Source of the DNA: Elephas maximus indicus
Lineage: Eukaryota; Chordata; Mammalia; Proboscidea; Elephantidae
Direction: 5' to 3'
Assembly (NCBI RefSeq): GCF_024166365.1
Contig: NC_064844.1
Span: 434,001-498,000, forward strand
DNA length: 64,000 bases
The notes under the pieces are model-generated. The model was not told where the DNA came from, did not search any database, and was given only the letters and a program-made list of their open reading frames with translations. Every line of letters starts with the position of its first letter. The first letter of the stretch is position 1. The position numbers and the translations under genes are program-made. Positions 55,601-64,000 of this stretch are shown here, piece after piece.

Positions 55601-58600
55601 GATACGGTAGGTTTAAAATGACTGTAAAGCTGCCAAGTGGAAACATCTAGGAGGGAGTTGGGACTTTGAAACAGGAGTCTTTGGGGAGCTGGGCTGGAGG
55701 TTTATACCTGGGAGTTTTAAGCATTTTAAAAACAATATATATTGCATATTGAGGAGCCCTGGTGGTACAGTAGTTAAGTGCTGAGGTGCTAACTAAAAGG
55801 TTGGTGGTTCAAACCCACCAGCCACTAGCAGGAGGAAGATGCAGCAGTCTGCTTCTGTAAAGATTACAGCCTTAAAAACCCTTTTGGCCAAGTTCTAGTC
55901 TCTCAAGGTTGCTGTGAGTCAGAATCGACTCGTCGGCAGTGGATGGCACGGATTGCATATTGTTCAACTTGCTTTTTTTTTTTTTTTTTACTTAATAATA
56001 AATATCTTGGGGGGTTCACCCATGTTCGTAGGTCTGGCTTTGCCTTTATTCCTTACAATTCCTTTTCAAGGCAAAAAAGTTTTTTACATTAAAAAAACCC
56101 AGAACTCCAGATGAAACTAGACAATGGGACAAATAATTCTTTATGTGTGTGCATGCTGGCTACTAACAAAACAACAGGTGCCGCAAAGATTCAGCACCTA
56201 AGTGGATCAAGCCAATCTAGGGAGGATTATCCTCTAATCTCGGGAATGTTTACAACATTCCTTAAAAAGCCGAGCAATTAAAGCAAAGGGTGCTGTTTTA
56301 GGCTTTTGAAAAAGTAATGTCCTTGGCCTAGGTTACTGGGTATAGTACATGTTTTCTTCTGTACGGAGACAGTTAAAGGTGGAATCAGAATTGGAAGTCA
56401 CTTGTCAGCCATTCATCCGTCTTAGGTAAAACACCACGAGGTCAGTTATCTGAAAAGTTCATGCTTGTGTTTACAGTCTTAAGCTGAAAAAGGGTTAGAC
56501 GTGACGCAAAAGTCCGTGCACAGGTATAATTTATCCTACTTTCCACATCTCTTCAGATGCTACTCACCCTTCTATAACTTTTTTTTTTTGGCTTTAACCA
56601 ACAAAAATTTACTTTCTCACAGTTTAGGAGGCTAGAAGTCCAAAATCAGGTCCCCAGCTCTAGGGAAAGGCTGTGTCTGCTCTGGGGGAGTCTGTCTCAT
56701 CTTCTCCAGTCCCAGTGTTCCCCCATTTTGCAAACAATTTCTCCAGGCCCTTCTCCTCGGAATCTGAATGTGTTGGACTCTTTTTGTAATGTGATTGCCG
56801 TAAGGCCTTGTTTAAGGGATGTTCTCCAAGAACAAATGCAGAACCATGGACGCGTTTGCCTCAAAGCAGTTCTTTGGAATATCTCCTGTGTTTTAATTAG
56901 TTTTTGAAGAATAGGCTTTTCCTTAGAACTCAGCAGAATATAGCACTTCAGAGCAGCCCATATTTCTTTGAATGATTCAGACCTTTGTGGAGGATAACAG
57001 TTCTCTGCTCTTGGTGGAAACTTACGTTGTTTTGAAATGTACATTCATTCAGCAAACATTTATTGAGCACCTGCCATCAGCCAGGCACTTTTCTAGGCAC
57101 CAGGGACACAGCAGTGAAGCTTACTTCTCAGGTGGGGCAGGCGTACAATACACAAATAGATCGGCAACAGCACGCGGAATGCTCGTTAGTGGTGAGTGCT
57201 TAAGAGAAAAATAGAGAAGCAGGGCTGATGAGCTGGGGGAGGCCGCTGTAATTTCAAATGGAATAGTCAGACTGACCTCATGGAGGAGGTGACATTTGAG
57301 CAAAGACCTGAAGGAGTGAGCAAGTGGGCCATGCCGGTATCTGGAGGAAGAGCACCCTAGGGCAGGAACAGCAAGGGCGAAGGCCCTGAGGTGGAAGTGG
57401 ACTGATGTCTTCAAGGAGAACAGCCAGTGTAGGTGACACAGAGTGATAGGGAGTGCAGTCAGGGAGGGTACAGATCATGTGGGGACTTACTGAGATGGGA
57501 GGGCCTCTCTCTCTGAGGAGGGGTGCCCGGGGCCCTGGACCCACATCCTGAGGAGGGGGTGCCAGGGGCTGATAGTGGGGCCTCCGAGAGGGGCACAGTA
57601 CAGCCGGAAAACTGCAGAATGGCTTCAGCTGTTGCTACTGAAACGCACTGCTGCTGCCCAGGTGAAGGGTTGTTGCTGGGGCAGCCCCGGCAGGCAGGAA
57701 GCTACCAGGGAACTCACCTGGAAGGAATAAGCACCTTCCTCCTCCTGCAGCCTTGCTGGCTCCCCAGCGCCCCCTACCGGCAGCCTATCAGAGCTGCTGG
57801 CAAAGCAGAACCGGTTTGTAGGGTCCCAGCCCCAGCATCACAGGGCAGGTATAGAAGGTGGGTTTGGAGCTGAGAGATGATAGTTTAATACCTGGCATAC
57901 CTGTTCTACTCATCATAAAGCTGATGTTCACAAGATTAGTGCTGTGTTACATTGCTAAGTAGTGCAGACCTCGAATGAGCGTTCTGACACCAAGTCTGCA
58001 ATTTTTCTCCCCAACCAGGAGAACGCTCCAAACTGAAAAGCTGTTTAACTCCGTCCAGCCCTTTCATCTTTGAAAACAGGTGACCTGTGGTAGACAGGAC
58101 AGGGAAATCACCTCCTGTTTTACCCAATTTCTCTTTACAGACTTGCTTCCCAAAGCTGCTCCGTACTTTTTATTTCCTTCTGTCTTGCACTTGGGGTCCC
58201 TGGGTGGTGCCCATGGTTACACACTCAGCTGCTAACTGAAGGGTTGGAGGTTCGAGTCCACCCTGAGTTGCCTCAGAAGAAATGCCTGGCGTCTACTTCT
58301 GGAAAACCAGCCACTGAAAACCCGACAGAGCACAGTTCTGCTCTGATCTGTGAAATTGCCATGAGTCAGAGTCAGCTCATTGGCAGCTGGTTTGGTTTAG
58401 TCTGGTTTGGTCTGGCTTTGGCCTGACCTTGGTCTGGTTTGGTCTGGCTTTGGTTTGATTTGGTCTGGTTTTGGTTTGATTTGGTCTGGTTTTGGCCTGG
58501 CTTGGTTTGGTTTGGTCTGGCTTTGGCCTGGCTTTGGTCCGGTTTTGTTTTGGTTTGGTCTGGTTTTGGCCTGGCTTGGTTTGGTTTGGTCTGGCTTTGG

Positions 58601-61600
58601 CCCGGCTTTGGTCCAGTTTTGCCTTGGTTTGTTCTGGCTTTCGTGTGGCTCTGGTCTGGCTTTGGTTTGGTTTTGGTCTGGTTTGGTCTGGTTTTGGTCT
58701 GGCTTTAGTCTGGTTTTGGTCTGGTTTGGTCTGGCTTTGGTTTGGTTTGGTCTGGCTTTGGTTCCTGCAGCTGCGTGTCCTTGCTTTCCAAGCCCACCTA
58801 CTTTGGTCATCTGCGACTCTGCAAATGTCGTTCTCTGTTGGAGGACTTTTTGCCTCTTCTCCCTTAACTCTCTGTGATTGTCCAGATTCTTCCATTCTTT
58901 ATGACTCAGCTCAGACATCAATGTCTCTATGAAGCCTTTCCTTATCTTCTAAACTCAAGTAAAACAAAAAATTTAGTCCTTTTGAATACCTTTCGCTTCA
59001 TCTCTGTGTCTCTCACTTTATACCTCATACCCGTCCTCCTGCCTCTGCCTGTTCGAATGTTGGCCTTTGTTATTTGTTCCCTTTTCATTGCTTCCCCATT
59101 CTGGCAAACTGTGTCCTCATCCAGCCTGATGTAGCCTGGCTCACCTCCTCTGTGAACTCTCTTCCTTCTTTTCTCCTGGTCACAAGTAGGCATTGCTTCC
59201 GTGACCTTGCAGAGGGTCCTGGCACTTCTGATACTATGAGACGCAAGATCACAATCTGTCTCCCTGCTCAGGTGGGAGCAGGTGGGGTTCTATCTCACTC
59301 AATGTCTGCTGTCATTATTTATGTAAACGGTCTGTGGTTAGGACCCACCCAGAGGCACCTCAGAAGACAGGCCTGGCTATCTGCTTTCAAAAAGGCACAG
59401 CCTTGAAAACCCTGTATCTGCTCTGCACATATGGGGTCGTCATGAGTCGGGATTGACTCGACAGCAACTACCAACAGCCACCTCTCCTAAACTAGCTAGA
59501 AACTTTTCTGATTGTACCTTTCAGCAGCTAGCTTCATTCCGGATGTCCCCAGATAGTTAACGAATGAGTGTATTACCAGAGTACTAATCTCAGAGCTACA
59601 AGGTAATGAATGGTGAGACACATACAGAAGCAGCAGAAGAAATAAAAAAATTCTCTTAATTGAGTTGTATGGCATATACAAAGCAGTTTTCTGATTCATG
59701 GATTTGTTGTCAACCAGTTTCTGCATATAAATTCTGTTGAAGAAAACGTTTTCCTCCATTTGTGTTCTCTGAGTTACCCCATGTGGCTCAACCCTGGCCC
59801 CTTACACCATTTTTAGCTCATTAGAACACCATATCTGTAACTATTATCTACAGTTGAAACTCTGAAATTTCTTTGCTGAGAAAAGCTACACAGATTTATT
59901 TTCTAGCGTCTTAAATCAGATTGAATCTGTAATTTTCTGTAGCAAATACACTTTTTTCATTTTGAGTCTATTCCAGGCAGTAGGCTAAATTTAAAACCGT
60001 GGTTGGCAGACTTTTATGCTCAGTATCATCGATAATTTCAGCTGTTTCTCAACTGAGAGAATGTAAAATATGATACATTTATGGAGTAAAGGGGTTTTAC
60101 CTTTTAGTTGCTTTGCTAAAAGAACTGGGAAATGTATATAAAAGGAATAAGGACCCTCCTGGGAATGCCTTGTATGTAGAATGATTACAAACAGATACAC
60201 ACCCCTTGTCCTGTTATCACTCACAGAGTCACCGTCACCCACAAGGGCGACCTCTCTTGTCCTCCAGATTCCTTCATTCTCCCTCCTGAGGCCTGCCCCC
60301 ACTGAGAGGAGGGCTTTTCCCTGGCTCTTTGATGAGCCACTGGGAACTTGGTTCTCCTAGGAAGCCCCCACCTCCACACCTCATACCCTTGCCCCATCCA
60401 CTGGCACACCCGTGGAGCCCCCACTGCAGAGCTTACCCCTGGGGGGAGTTGGCCTGTGGTTGCCTTTTTTGCTCCTCTTCATCTCAGTTTAAACTTAGAA
60501 CTCAGAGCGAGGCTTCTTATAAACCAGTTAACCAGTTGCCGTCAAGTTGACTCTGACTCTTGGCAACCCCGTCTGTGTCAGAGTAAAATTGTGCTCCGTA
60601 GAGTTTTCAGTGGCCAGTTTATTCTGGAAGTATTAGTAGGTCTTTCTTCCAAGGCATCTCTGGTAGACTCCAGCCTTCAGGGTAGCAGCCAGTCACGTGA
60701 ACTGTTTGCATCACCCAGGGACTCTGAGTTTCCTCACAGAAATGCTTTATAAAAGGTGGTTTGGGTCTGTCCTATTTTAGTATAAATATAATGGGTTAAA
60801 TACCTTTATCGGTTGATCTGAGAATCTAGCCATCCTTTATAAAACGGATAAAATGGCATTTTCTGGCAGCCTGGTCTCTCTGTCTTGTTCTTAAAATGTC
60901 AGGAGAAAATACACAAGTAACTTTTAACCCATTAGGTGGACTCTTTAAGAAGCAGCATCTGGATCAGTGTCAGCTTAATTTGTCTCTCAGTTCCAAATAC
61001 CATAACAAGCTTTTTCCTCCCCCAGGCTGATTTTAACACCAGCTTTTCTGGGATGGATGAACGTACACCTATGAGCCTTGAGGACATGGTGAACTTTTCT
61101 GATATATACCATTCTAATGCAGAGTATTTCAGGAAACTAGAAGAGCTGAAGGCTGCCCATGTGGAAACTATGGCAAAGTTAGAGAAAATGTACCAGAATA
61201 AATTAAATTTAAAGGGCGTTCAGCCAGTGATCATCAGGGAGAATGCTCCTAGTGTCTCTTCCAGGTAAGTTTGTACACAGTGTTATTTGTGGACTGTAAA
61301 ATAAGACATATACTTAAAAGTACAGAACAAAAGTATTTCGGGATATTTTCCCTCAGATATCCCTTAGCACTCTTAATGATAAATGGAAGTAGGGTTTTAC
61401 TTAGAATGTTTGATGCTTATCAGCCTACAAGGTGACTTCTTGTTTTGAGGGTCATTTGGTGGCCATTTAGTCTTTTCTCTCTGACGCTTCACTTGTACAA
61501 CTATAGAAACGTATCAAAATGTTTAGTCTGGGCCATTTTAAATGATGAATATTAAAGTTTAATATAAAAGCCCTTTTTATTATATGGATTAACATGAGCT

Positions 61601-63684
61601 CATTAAAGTTATAGTACAAAGAGTTCAAGACTATGAGACGTAAATATGATTTATATTTTCAAACGAGTCTGTAATTTAAGACCCGTTTCTGCTGTGAATT
61701 TACTTGCTTTGAAACTTGAGGCAAGTCCTATAACTCATTCAGTTGGTCCGTGCCGATAGCACATTTCCTGTGCAAACTGAGATTCGAAGACAGGATACCC
61801 TCAAGGAGCTCAAAGACAAGCTGAGAACCAAAAATTGCTATATGTCATGATGTGACAGTGTTATGGAGACAGAGGAGGGAGCAGTTGATCGTGCCAAGAT
61901 GTCGGTGGAGGAAGGCTGTTCGGGAGTTTTCCACAAAGGTGTTCAGTCTTAGGGGAGGATGTTGGTGGAGGAAGGCCGTTTAGGAATTTTCCACAAAGGT
62001 GTTCAGTCTTGGAGGAGGACAGCAGATGAGGAAGGCAACAATGGCCTTCTCAGCAGCAGAACCGTCCATGTGTGCAGAGACATGGCAGCATGAGAGACTT
62101 GGTGCGTGTGGGGCACTTTGCTTAACTACACGACGTCCGTAATGGTGCTGGAGGGTAGGAGGGTGGCGGTGGGCTGGAAAGGTAGGCAGAGGCCAGTCTT
62201 GAAAGGCTTTATGAACTAGACTCTACTTTGTAGCAATAAAGAATCACTGAAAAATTTCAGATGGGGAAGTCACGTGATCAGATGTTTGTTTTAGGAAGGT
62301 GACTCTAGGAAATGTGTGGAGACCTCAGTAGAGGTCAGAAGCAAGGAGCCTGTGCTATCTCTGGTTCCTCCCCTGTAAAATGAGGGAGTCGAACTAGATA
62401 ATCTATAGGCTGTCTCCTAGCTTCCATTCTAAAGAAAAGCAATAATGTCTGCAAGCCCCATCCAGCTCCTGTCTTCTGATTATACTCTGAACTTAGAAAC
62501 TATCTTAATTTTTGTATTTGGTCATATTCAATTGAAAGTATAACATTCTTCTTCTTCCTTAGGCCTGTGTCTTTAGTGCCGTCGCTTTCAGAGCCTGATT
62601 TAGGACAGTCTTCTTCCTTGTATGCATCTTCCTCTGAGGATGAGTTGTCCAGCCTAGAAAAAGGTCACCCTGGGAAAAGCAGGATGGTGACCTACGCCAC
62701 GGAGCTCATCAACAACATGTGGAAAAACTTTTCTGTTGAAGATTATATTCAGTCTGATGATACTGACATCCCATCAGTTGAAAAAATAAGGAAGAAACCA
62801 AAAGAATGGATACCAAAGATTACAGTACCTGAGCCTTTTCAGATGATGATTAGAGAGCAGAAGAAGAAAGACGAGAACATGAAATCTAAGTCAGATATTG
62901 AAACGGTACGCCAACTGTTGAAAAAGCAAGAAGAAGATGCAGAGTGTCGGAAGAAATTCCGAGCCAACCCTGTTCCTGCCTATGTCTTTCTTCCCCTTTA
63001 TCACGATATAGTCAAGCAAAGTGAAGAACGGAGGAGAGCTGCGAAAGAGAGGAGCAAGGAAGCTCTTTTGGCCTCACAAAAGCCATTTAAGTTCATTGCA
63101 AGGGAGGAACAGAAGCAAGCAGCCCGGGAAAAGCTAAGAGACTTTTTTAAGCCTAAAAAGAAAACCAATCGGTTTAAAGCCAGGTCTGTACCTCGATCTA
63201 CTTACGGTCCTGCCAGTGACAGAGCAAAAGAAGAAGCGTTCCTCAGGAGCATTCGGACGCAGCTGAGGGCCCGGGAGCTTCCACAGACCTCGTCCCTGCA
63301 GCCGTCCGGGCCAGCTCACAGAAGCCTGGCTACAGGGAAACCCAAGTGTCCTGAAAAGGTCAAGTGTAAGCACAAGGTCAGATGCCACACTCCTGGTGTT
63401 GAAAACCTTCCTGAGAAAGGTCAGAAACACCTCGTAGAAGACAAGTGTTCAAAACTCTTAACAGCCTGTGAACCATTGGATCTTCATGCATCCTCATCCT
63501 CTAGAAGAGAGAAAGTTTTGGCAGATATTAAAGCAGACGAAGAAAATTTAAAAGAAACGCGTTGGCCTTATCTGTCTCCAAGGCACAAGTCACCAGTAAG
63601 AAGTGCAAGTTCAAAGCCTTTGCCTTGTAACTGCAACCCTCCAAGGCCCACCGTGTCTTCCAGAGAAAGAGAACAAGCCATCAG
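49498..63684 (+). CDS. FAM161A: FAM161A, ciliary/centrosomal microtubule-binding protein (exons 1-3, 3' part off the right edge)
   Basis: FAM161A is a microtubule-associated protein of the connecting cilium, basal body and centriole. Loss causes retinitis pigmentosa 28 in humans. Exons here are 49498-49680, 61026-61264 and 62563-63684, giving 514 codons plus 2 nt of a split Arg codon. Visible: an N-terminal region with a six-Ala run (residues 40-45), a predicted coiled-coil (about 89-125, YFRKLEELKAAHVETMAKLE), acidic Ser-rich SEPDLGQSSSLYASSSEDE, and then the conserved FAM161 (UPF0564) region with ITVPEPFQMMIREQKKK, FRANPVPAYVFLPLYHD, QKPFKFIAREEQKQAAREK, RFKARSVPRSTYG and WPYLSPRHKSPVR. Splice sites are consensus. 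The start has a good context (GCGATGG). Human exons after this point encode the rest of the UPF0564 domain and an acidic tail, and none is seen by 64,000. The identification is from family knowledge. Confidence 0.95.
49681..49862 (+). repeat. Degenerate G-rich minisatellite at the 5' end of FAM161A intron 1
   Basis: Repeats of GCTGGGTGCGGGC, GGGCGGGACGCGGGCT and CGAGGAAGGTGCGG begin directly at the splice donor. No fixed period is visible. They are G-skewed on the coding strand. Confidence 0.75.
50154..50594 (+). mobile_element. Solo LTR, MaLR/MLT1-like, in FAM161A intron 1
   Basis: It starts TGTGTTAGTCATTTAGTGCT and ends CAATCCGTGACA. It has internal deletions relative to the copy at 2,284. 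Confidence 0.75.
50595..52157. other. FAM161A intron 1: MIR, otherwise nothing recognised
   Basis: MIR (+) lies at about 51,290-51,480 (CTTCCTTAAGTCTCAGTTGC). There is a poly(A) run at 51,679. No gene or RNA seen. Confidence 0.55.
52158..52402 (+). mobile_element. RTE LINE 3' end (+)
   Basis: TTGGACATGTTGCCAGGAGG, GAAGGACATCATGCTTGGTA and tail GTATGAGTTAGAACTGATTC GATGGCACCCAACAACAACA. Possible ATGTGATG target duplication. Confidence 0.88.
52635..53290. mobile_element. Possible LTR-like interspersed repeat, unnamed
   Basis: From GTTGCAGTGGCCATGCAGAA to TTTGCATAGTCCCACCCAGTG there is a duplicated CATTATTTACATGGTCCCAC / CTTATTTACATTATT pattern. It looks like a retroelement LTR but there is no second copy here to confirm it. 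Confidence 0.3.
53335..53710 (+). repeat. Ancient mammalian interspersed repeat, left flank of the minisatellite
   Basis: Text such as GGGCCTTGTAGACCAAGG and TTGGATTTTATTCTGGGTG is typical of an old medium-reiteration mammalian repeat that I know by sight but cannot name. It resumes at about 55,555 after the array. Confidence 0.6.
53711..55500 (+). repeat. 19-copy minisatellite (about 96-bp unit) made from an RTE/SINE tail and an ancient repeat
   Basis: GGAAGGTGATG recurs at about 53,712, 53,809, 53,904, 54,001, 54,099, 54,191 and so on to 55,437, with 19 occurrences (a few carry one substitution) spaced 90-98 bp. Each unit has about 40 bp of a TGATGCCGTTTACTGAATGG segment, then GCTATAGGGTGGCTGTGAGTC, AGAACTGACTCGACTACACC and TAACAACACAACAA, which match RTE/SINE 3' tails. 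Single copies of the older-repeat flanks lie on both sides. Confidence 0.93.
55550..55735 (+). repeat. Ancient mammalian interspersed repeat, right flank of the minisatellite
   Basis: GGAGGAATAGGTTTGGGGAG through GGGAGTTTTAAGCAT continues the element seen at 53,335-53,710. This shows that the array expanded inside it. Confidence 0.55.
55752..55951 (+). mobile_element. AfroSINE (+) with 11-bp target-site duplication
   Basis: ATTGCATATTG flanks it at 55,741-55,751 and 55,952-55,962. It is the long variant with GCAGCAGTCTGCTTCTGTAA. Confidence 0.92.
56580..57540 (+). repeat. MaLR-like LTR scrap, then an ancient mammalian repeat
   Basis: 56,580-56,760 resembles the internal part of the LTR family (TTTACTTTCTCACAGTTTAG). 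57,040-57,540 is an old repeat (TCAGCAAACATTTATTGAGC, GGTGACATTTGAGCAAAGAC). Confidence 0.55.
57766..57780 (-). promoter_or_regulatory. Candidate CTCF site, reverse orientation
   Basis: On the minus strand the sequence reads CCGGTAGGGGGCGCT, a good CTCF core match, in otherwise ordinary FAM161A intron 1 sequence. Its orientation is convergent with the site at 25,192. Confidence 0.5.
58193..58398 (+). mobile_element. AfroSINE-type SINE (+), source of the TGGTCTGG expansion
   Basis: The tRNA-like head (GGTTCGAGTCCACC B box) and the diagnostic tail ATGAGTCAGAGTCAGCTCAT are present. The 3' tail TGGCAGCTGGTTTGG runs into the low-complexity tract that follows. Confidence 0.8.
58385..58763 (+). repeat. 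Low-complexity SINE-tail expansion (TGGTTTGGTCTGGCTTTGG-like)
   Basis: About 380 bp of interleaved TGGTTTGG, TCTGGCTTTGG and TCTGGTTTTGG units, almost free of A. It grew from the SINE tail TGGTTTGGTTT. Open frames of 89-174 codons on both strands here are artefacts of composition. Confidence 0.9.
59335..59482 (+). mobile_element. AfroSINE (+), 5'-truncated
   Basis: CACCTCAGAAGACAGGCCTG, then GTCATGAGTCGGGATTGACT CGACAGCAACTACCAAC. Confidence 0.75.
59483..60519. other. FAM161A intron 1: nothing recognised
   Basis: No repeat or gene that I can support. A GC-richer stretch at 60,200-60,470 has no known motif. Confidence 0.5.
60520..60725 (-). mobile_element. AfroSINE (-), diverged
   Basis: TTGCCGTCAAGTTGACTCTG, GGGTAGCAGCCAGTCACGTG and the end CACCCAGGGACTC. 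Confidence 0.75.
61026..61264 (+). CDS. FAM161A: FAM161A coding exon 2 (residues 62-140)
   Basis: The acceptor is CCTCCCCCAG and the donor is TCCAG then GTAAGT. It starts ADFNTSFSGMDE and includes the coiled-coil. It ends with the split Arg codon (AG plus G). Confidence 0.95.
61265..62562. other. FAM161A intron 2: short tandem duplication and old repeat
   Basis: A 65-bp direct repeat (GTTCAGTCTTAGGGGAGGAT and GTTCAGTCTTGGAGGAGGAC, with GTTTTCCACAAAG) lies at about 61,895-62,025. An ancient repeat is at about 62,100-62,400. Confidence 0.55.
62563..63684 (+). CDS. FAM161A: FAM161A coding exon 3 (residues 141-514)
   Basis: The acceptor is CTTCTTCCTTAG and the donor is ATCAG then GTAAAA. It is the single large exon, open for 1,122 nt with most of the conserved FAM161 domain. 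It starts RPVSLVPSLSEPDLG. As I recall, human has about nine extra residues before PVSL, so the acceptor may have moved or a short deletion occurred. Confidence 0.95.
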
Positions 63685-64000
63685 GTAAAATAATTAGGAG
63701 TCAGTGCTAATGGGTCATGGTTGCGAAATAGTGTATATAGTTCTATTGATTTTATGTGGTGAGTCTGAAATTATTAACCAGTGATTACCTGGGAAGATAT
63801 CATGCTATATAATTTAAAACGTTTTGCCAGGGGGTGTTCTTCCAGGCAATGAATGTATTCTCCATGTTTTGAATCTTTGGGGGTAGAGAAGGTTATAGTC
63901 AGCCTGTTGCGGTCCAGTTTCACAAACCAGGTCATTCTCAAAAGGTTTCCATTCTTTCCGCCTTGAATTATGCCTGTTGAATCTTTGCTAAACAACATTC
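63685..64000. other. Start of FAM161A intron 3: nothing recognised
   Basis: No further FAM161A exon is visible before the window ends. Confidence 0.6.

Noticed and set aside
57523-57873. 116-codon plus-strand frame
   Set aside because: No domain recognised. It begins in an ancient repeat and has no splice or promoter context.
58377-58932. Several frames of 89-174 codons on both strands
   Set aside because: Produced by the TGGTCTGG low-complexity tract grown from a SINE tail, with the same composition in all frames. Not genes.

Overview
The window looks like mammalian nuclear DNA from an afrotherian, most likely an elephant or a close relative. Two things support this. There are three human-like split genes with GT/AG introns and CpG-island promoters. 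The repeat load is also typical: many tRNA-derived AfroSINE-type copies (tRNA-like head, 3' tail ending in a GAATCGACTCGATGGCAAC-like motif) and an RTE/BovB-clade LINE whose 3' end has the same tail. I cannot name the species from the sequence alone.

Layout. 1-20,286 is the proximal part of COMMD1 intron 1 (minus strand). It is a graveyard of nested LINE, SINE and LTR insertions. COMMD1 exon 1 lies at 20,287-20,463 inside a CpG island in which an 88-bp unit overlapping the start codon is tandemly triplicated. About 5 kb away and divergent, CCT4 (chaperonin TCP-1 delta) runs on the plus strand. Its 14 coding exons, 25,581-41,674, splice to an intact 539-codon frame. The CCT4 promoter has a full CRE and a perfect three-block heat-shock element. 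Introns hold a near-complete Tigger1-like DNA transposon (intron 2) and a partial tandem duplication of the intron 6/exon 7 junction. 41,675-49,497 is intergenic, with solo LTRs, RTE pieces and a G-rich VNTR upstream of the next gene. FAM161A starts at 49,498 (plus strand). Exons 1-3 are present and the rest lies beyond the right edge. Its 11-kb intron 1 carries a 19-copy, about 96-bp minisatellite made from an RTE/SINE tail joined to an older repeat, and a SINE-tail expansion of (TGGTCTGGTTT)-like units.

Functionally, the three genes are neighbours rather than a pathway. COMMD1 is a Commander/CCC trafficking and NF-kB regulator, CCT4 is one of eight subunits of the cytosolic folding machine TRiC/CCT, and FAM161A is a ciliary microtubule-associated protein. 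From memory, the order COMMD1-CCT4-FAM161A matches human 2p15. I found no convincing new protein-coding gene, no structural RNA gene outside SINEs, and no CRISPR. The most interesting signals are local duplications that touch functional boundaries (COMMD1 start region, CCT4 exon 7 acceptor) and young satellite-like arrays seeded by retroposon tails.
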